Shown in pieces: positions 58,429 through 64,000 of a stretch of DNA of 64,000 nt. Made by a program: the position numbers and the translations under genes. Position 1 is the stretch's first letter. Every line of letters starts with the position of its first letter. Below the pieces are notes generated by a model. That model saw only the letters and a list, made by a program, of their open reading frames with translations. It was not told the DNA's origin and searched no databases. The stretch comes from Pararge aegeria (taxonomy: Eukaryota; Arthropoda; Insecta; Lepidoptera; Nymphalidae): the NCBI RefSeq assembly GCF_905163445.1, contig NC_053204.1, positions 4,223,501 through 4,287,500 of the forward strand, written 5' to 3'.

Positions 58429-59090
58429 GCCAAATTAAAAAATACCTTTATTCAAGTAGGCCCATAGTTGGCACTTTTGATGCGTACATAAGAATTACAC
58501 GGTAGTGAGATGATGGCGATAACCACATTCGTAAACTTAAAACTAAAGCTACGAGGGTTCCAAACGCGTCCCGGTCTAGGAAGAAGCCCACAACAAACTA
58601 AGCCGGGTGTTTTTTTTTGTTATCACAATGTCATTTTAAATTATTAGAAGAGCAACCTGGTTAGAGCAATAATTTACACCTAAGCTTTTTTTAATGATGG
58701 CGATAACCACATTCGTAAACTTAAAACTAAAGCTACGAGGGTTCCAAACGCGTCCCGGTCTAAGAAGAAGCCCACAACAAACTAAACCGGGTGTTTTTTT
58801 TTGTTATCACAATGTCATTTTAAATTATTAGAAGAGCAACCTGGTTAGAGCAATAATTTACACCTAAGCTTTTTTTAATGATGGCGATAACCACATTCGT
58901 AAACTTAAAACTAAAGCTACGAGGGATCCAAACGCGTCCCGGTCTAAGAAGAAGCCCACAACAAACTAAGCCGGGTGTTTTTTTTGTTATCACCATCTCA
59001 CAATGTCATTTTAAATTATTAGAAGAGCAACCTGGTTAGAGCAATAATTTACACCTAAGCTTTTTTATCGATTACGTAGTCCTTTATACT
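58429..59090 (-). repeat. Dispersed repeat with three tandem 184-bp units
   Basis: The dispersed repeat (aatacctttattcaagtagg onward) contains three near-identical units starting near 58511, 58695 and 58879, each with tgatggcgataaccacattc, gagggttccaaacgcgtccc and agaagagcaacctggttaga. Elsewhere in the window the unit occurs once per copy. Confidence 0.88.
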
Positions 59091-59324
59091 ATAATAGGAC
59101 TTTTCTATAAGCTTACGTTTAAAGCATCAAGCATCTTATACTGCATCATCACAATAGCCGAATAGACAAGGCACTGTTCTCCTGCTTCACATCATGATCA
59201 TCATCCTTGACGTCCCACGGGTGGACCCAGACCTCCTCTCTTATAAGAGCCTACGCTGCCACTTAGAGGGCCTTAACCACTATTATCTCTAGGTAATGTT
59301 AACAAGATTACTCCACTGCTATGT

Positions 59325-59730
59325 CTAGCCGGTAGTTTTATACGGTAGTGAAGCTTGGACTCTAAAAGCCGATACTCAGAAATGTCTCGAAGCCTTTGAG
59401 AAGTGGCGCTAACGTAGAATGCTCCGCATTAGCTGGACACAGAAAGTTACAGTGAGAGTACTCCAACGCGTCGCCAAAAGTCGGGAGTTACTGCTTATCA
59501 TTAAAAAGCGTAAAGTCAAATATCTGGGCCACGTTCTGAGACATGAGCGATACCAACTGCTCCAGATCATAATGATGGGCAAAGTAGAGGGAAAACGACG
59601 TGTTGGAAGGAGGAAGAAGTCATGGTTGCGCAACATCCGTGAATGGACTAATATTGTTAGCGTGGAAACATTGTTTCGCTTGGCGCAAGACCGCGAGAAG
59701 TTCGCTGAGCTGACAGCCAACCTCCAGTAG
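59325..59730 (+). pseudogene. LINE reverse-transcriptase C-terminal fragment, second type
   Basis: Forward frame reads YGSEAWTLKADTQKCLEAFE, a TAA stop, then RRMLRISWTQKVT, LLLIIKKRKVKYLGHVLR and GKRRVGRRKKSWLRNIREW. This is the C-terminal end of a non-LTR retrotransposon polyprotein with one stop codon. Confidence 0.75.
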
Positions 59731-61079
59731 TGGAGAGGCACAAAAAGAGAGAGAGAGACTGTTAACAACCGGGACTGCTCAAAGAGCTCAAAGTTGATAA
59801 CACCAATTCCTAACTCCGAGAAATTATTTAAAAGAAAGAACACAATAACCAACAATTTTTGGCCCGGGACTGGAACACGGGACCTCGTGATCCGTAATTG
59901 AACTGGTAACAATAAACCAAAGCAAAATAAAAAGGATTAAGCGAAATTTTTGTCTTAACCTGACAATCAACAGTTAACACACACAAGGTGGCTGAAGAAA
60001 CAATGTATAGACACATCGCGCTGCTCCAATGCGGATTGGTGGGCTTGAACGACTATAGTCACATGTTAACGATAGTAACTGGGAGCAAGAGCTTAACGAA
60101 CTCTCCGAGGCTCTGGTGTAGACACATCCAAATTTCTAACTCCAAGCTGGTTTGTATAGTTTTTAGGTAGTTACGCAACCTGGGATTCGAACCCAGCACC
60201 TCACAATCCTTAATTTAACATGCTAATCGCTAAACCATTGGGCCAAAAAAGTAAGATTATGCAAACTTTTTGTGTTAACCTGACAAACAAAAGTTAAGTT
60301 AACAAAACAAGGGTGGCTGAACAAACAAATGAACGGTTTGCGATATTTGATAACATTTACATTCTGTCGATCTTTTGTGCACACACCTTAATGGCGGCTT
60401 AAGTGAAGTCACGTTTGATGGACTTTTGTTTATATCTTTAACTGAACGTGGGTTATATTTGAAAGTTGTTTTAAATATGATTCAACTTTTATGCAAAAAA
60501 AATAGCTACTGCCTGAGTTCATGATCCCGTGGGAACCGTTGTTGGGATAAAAAGCCCATGTTACTCTGCGACCTTCCAACTGACTCTATGGCAAAAATGA
60601 AATAAATTGGTTGCTTAGTTAGGAAGTCTGCTTCTGTTCCTAAGCCAGTTACACCGTATTTAGTCGCCGATTTTTACTCGATTTTCTGATGGACACTTGC
60701 CGATAACCACCTGAGGGGTTGCTACGGCGTCACCGGGGGAGTGGGGCGAGCGCGTAAGCTAACCATGAGAAGAGCCCCAGGGCTCGATGAAATCGGGGGG
60801 AAAGTGGGAGACGTCGACTCGAGGGGGGGCAAGGTCTCGGACCTCGGCTCGGTTCGACGTTAATCTAATGTTGGTGGACTTTTGGACTAATTATTGTTTA
60901 GTCCGAACGTGGTCCGACTGTGGTAAGGATCCACGTCCGGATGACGACAGAAATCGGGGATTTAGTGGCCCACAAACAAATAAACAAACACACTTTCGTA
61001 TTTATGATATGAGTAAGGATTCAACCTACGCTGGTGATACGAGTCACGCAACAGGCGATGGACAGATTATCGAAGTATG

Positions 61080-61325
61080 TTGACGTGATCAGATCAGGAT
61101 TCGAAGAAGAACCAGAGTTACTGATATAGCTCAACGAAACGGAAAGCTGAAGGAGCAATGGGAGGAGCACATAGCTCAGAAAACTGATGGACGATGAGGT
61201 CCCAAGGTGCTAGAATGGCGGTGCTCGAGTCGTTGGTATCCGCTGGGAGCCGCTGGACGCAAGCGGGACAAACCCATGGAATTTGGAACTAGCTACAATA
61301 AACCTATGTTGTAGGAAGGTGAAGA
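61080..61325 (+). pseudogene. RTE-like LINE scrap
   Basis: Forward fragment with cgaagaagaaccagagttac and caaggtgctagaatggcgg, decayed, with lost frame. Confidence 0.6.
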
Positions 61326-62894
61326 TGGAACCAAATGTGGAAAAAGTACCTTGATCATTTTATAAAAAGATCTTACCATTCGAGGGTCTTAACATTTTTA
61401 TATCCAATATGCATGCACCTTAATAGCGACTTATAAAGCACGTTTGTTTATTTACTTAAGCACAACGCGGGAGTGATACCGTTTTGATGTTGAACCGCGG
61501 TTAGATTTCAAAGCAGTTTAAGTTTAAACTATGGTTTAGTTTACTAAAAGCTTTTGCGGAAGTTTGATGGCACAGTTAAATCCTTCTTAATCAACTGTTT
61601 TATGATTATATAACGGTTGAAGGCGTCTCACCTGAGCCCCAAGTCTGCTATTGTATAGATCGTTCGATCGTTCGTTGTATAGAATTCGTCAAAATGCCGT
61701 TTATTATTATTGAAATATTAAATGCAATATAAGAAATAAACTTACGTTCAAAAACTGATAACTGGCCACGGAGTAATTTATTTTTATTGAAATAATTAGT
61801 TCTGAAGCTTGATTTAATAACAAAGATACTTAAGAAGGAGCCGTTGTCGGTTTGGATTACGGTAGCTTTCTAACACTGCACAATATTTTTCCCAAGTTGG
61901 CCGCCCCCAAAAAACGGCGGAGGCCATCTTAGACCGATTTTCTTAAACACAGCTAAGAAAACTCTCGACTAATTCACCAGAAAACAAAAACAAAATCAAA
62001 TTCGTTTCATCCATTCGGGAAATTTGATAAAATAAGGTGACGCGAAATCGTAACCATCAATACAGTCGAGTATATAATATAATATAATATTGGCGTGTTT
62101 ATGTATACAGGTCGCTTATTACAGTAATTGTATAAAGTGGGTAAATAATTAAACTTTTGATAACTATAACTTCATACTTATTTGCCAGATATTCATGTTC
62201 ATGACATTGAGTTGGTGGGTATTTTGATATCAATACGATTGCATTATCGATGCACCGCAGTCCTACATGGACTCGAACGATGCAAAGATACCTCCCGGTG
62301 TCTTAGTCGTTTATTACTATATTACGCTTAGCTAATCTAGCGCAATAAGTGACCAGCATGTCGGGGTCATCGGTGACGCGATAAGTTTTCCTGCGGAATA
62401 GCTCAACGCGGTTACAAACTTTTAACTAAGAAAATTAAAAACATTTGAAGATTTGCTTGCTATAATCAAAGAGTCGTTTTCGAGTCTCGAGATACTTGAA
62501 CATCGTAGTAAAATGAATCTTATTTTAATAGCACAAAAGCTTAAATTAGCCTACAATTCTCGGACAATTATAGAACTTGACAGAACGTTCGTGAAACAAA
62601 TATCAGGAGTACAGGATTTGCGACCCCAACACGATTTTTTTTAGGTCTAATTTACTTTAACGACACATAGTATGATATGTGAAAACGACTCTTCGATTGC
62701 GAGCGAGCAACTCTTGTACTAAGGCAACTGTTACCGAGCGAACAGTATATAAAGCATCTCACGTGCTGGCCACGAGACATTGCGTCATCAAAGCGTCTAG
62801 TGACTACAACAAATGTATGGAAAAGCGCGGGTAGCGGCGACCGGAAGCGCTATGCGCGACTCGCAATCCCATACATTTATTCAAATCTATATTA

Positions 62895-63137
62895 TCAACC
62901 CACTCAGGACAGCTCTGCTCTTAGAATGAGAAGGGTTTTGCTATTGTCCACCACTGACCAAGCGCGGCTAGGCAGACGTCACGCGCCCTTAAAATATCAT
63001 TCAGAACTCACAGGCATGCAGGTGACCCCACGATATTTGCCTTCACTTTTAAAGAATGCGATATTTAATTGCTTAATTTAAAAACGTACATTACTCCGGA
63101 AAGTCAGCCGAAGCCTTATCCACTAGGCTATCACCGC
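62895..63137 (-). mobile_element. SINE family C
   Basis: Reverse copy from tatcaacccactcaggacag to the remains of the head (ctaggctatcaccgctt). Confidence 0.72.
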
Positions 63138-63199
63138 TTAAAGATGTTTAATACAATTTAATTATCTTGGAATATCATAGAAACTCATACGCAAGCAAT

Positions 63200-63225
63200 T
63201 TTTTTTTTTTTTTTTTTTTTTTTTT
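63200..63225 (+). repeat. Poly-T run
   Basis: A run of about 26 T residues followed by attctttatttattcgggac; on the minus strand it would be the A-tail of a retroposed sequence extending to lower coordinates or a LINE end. Confidence 0.85.
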
Positions 63226-63397
63226 ATTCTTTATTTATTCGGGACTTTTCTTAACAATAAGAATGTCAGCCCCATCGTTCCCTTTACAAAAATTTATACT
63301 TCCTTTCTCTTATCTTAACTTAAAATCTAATAGAATTCTGGCTACCTCTGAATGCATGCAATTTACCTTATGATGTTCGCCTTAGACTGCTCCGCCT

Positions 63398-63660
63398 ATT
63401 GATGTGAAACATCTATAGACGGAGGGTATACCTGATTTTTGGCGTGGCGCCACAGGCCGTGGCGAAGCTTCGCCACGCTATATGATTGAATTTTTGTATT
63501 TCGTATGTATTAAAAATGAATATTAATTTTGTAATAAAATAGTTATTATCTTTACCTTTTCATTATGCAATATCTGCAATAACTTACAGAAAACAATTTC
63601 GATGTTTCACATCTGCCAGGCGTCCCGTGACGGCCCCACACGTTTTTTTTTTAACGTGAA
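63398..63660. repeat. Repeat with GATGTGAAACATC ends, second copy
   Basis: Starts gatgtgaaacatctatagac and ends near gatgtttcacatctgccagg and cgtcccgtgacggc. The ends are inverted copies of each other. A strong hairpin is formed by ggcgtggc and its complement (gcttcgccacgc). Confidence 0.65.
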
Positions 63661-63828
63661 ATCAAGGGATATTTAATAGCGGGTGCCTGCGATCGAACTG
63701 GGTGCCCCTGAAAGGGTTACTGAAGTGCTGATCACGTGGCTACCACCGCTTTATCACATCGCGCGACGCGTCTTATCCCGTGGCCAACACGTTAATAATA
63801 GTAATCTTTTATTTCAGGCTTAGCCCAA

Positions 63829-64000
63829 AAACATTAAAGTCAATAATATCTTTATTCAAGTAGCCCCATAGGTGGCACTTTTGATGCGTACATGAGAATT
63901 ATACGGTAGTGAGATGATGGCGATAACCATATTCGTAAACTTAAAACGAAAGCTACGAGGGTTCCAAACGCGTCCTGGTCTAAGAAGAAGCCCTCAACAA
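63829..64000 (-). repeat. Dispersed repeat with TTTGAC-type tail, cut by the window end
   Basis: Reverse copy (attaaagtcaataatatct, cgaggg ttccaaacgcgtcc on the + strand) running off the window. Confidence 0.75.

Larger units (their letters stand above)
57137..64000. other. Region upstream of the first visible exon
   Basis: Contains a SINE-like unit near 57310-57560, a fold-back arm (58150-58290), the triplicated repeat (58429-59090), two LINE fragments (59325-59730, 61080-61325), the gccatcttagaccgatt repeat near 61890-62050, a family C SINE and the repeat at 63398-63660. I looked for the missing front half of Ig1 (ending in phase 2) and a signal peptide and found neither. Confidence 0.6.

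Noticed and set aside
61627..61690. A donor-like site with minus-strand YTIADLGLR that would join exon a in phase
   Set aside because: No acceptor AG exists between the upstream in-frame stop and this segment, so it cannot be an internal exon; the match to Ig1 is weak.

Overview
The window is AT-rich invertebrate DNA packed with short tRNA-derived SINEs, fold-back MITEs, CTAG-ended Helitron-like fragments, decayed LINE pieces and one piggyBac element with TTAA target sites. Together with a strongly insect-type neuronal receptor gene, this points to a butterfly or moth (Lepidoptera). The assignment rests on repeat style and the receptor family; I could not run a search to name the species.

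One host gene dominates. On the minus strand, 19 coding exons between 57136 and 9586 join with matching splice phases at every junction and encode about 838 residues of a single protein: the end of Ig domain 1, Ig domains 2 to 5, a fibronectin type III domain, one transmembrane helix and a cytoplasmic tail of at least 285 residues. The Ig1 signature YRCRVDF and the overall order are those of the Sidestep (Side) family, the cell-surface partners of Beaten-path proteins in axon guidance and synaptic matching. The signal peptide and most of Ig1 are not seen in 57137-64000 and probably lie upstream of the window. The last visible exon, a 22-nt micro-exon, is followed by a splice donor, so the C-terminus lies in 1-9585 (one weak candidate exon at 5368-5415) or beyond.

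Everything else is intronic or flanking repeat. From high to low coordinates: 57137-64000 holds a triplicated 184-bp repeat and LINE fragments; 54533-57050 holds two fold-backs and SINEs; 47236-54418 holds SINEs, a fold-back and a decayed second copy of the Ig2 exon; 36562-46237 holds SINEs, a 210-bp tandem repeat and LINE debris; 31927-36409 holds the piggyBac element (33964-35627) in the same orientation as the + strand; 25263-29008 holds an RTE-like LINE fragment; 10137-14659 holds a diverged repeated segment and a large fold-back; 1-9585 is SINE and LINE remnants and unassigned DNA.

Features most worth attention: a splice donor region of the receptor gene triplicated in tandem at 23126-23341; a phase-symmetric 96-nt cassette-like exon flanked by complementary TG and CA tracts; the duplicate Ig2 exon at 53059-53150; the 22-nt micro-exon; and an internally deleted piggyBac copy with perfect ends. 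No CRISPR array, bacterial operon or ribosomal RNA is present. I did not find a clearly novel biological system.
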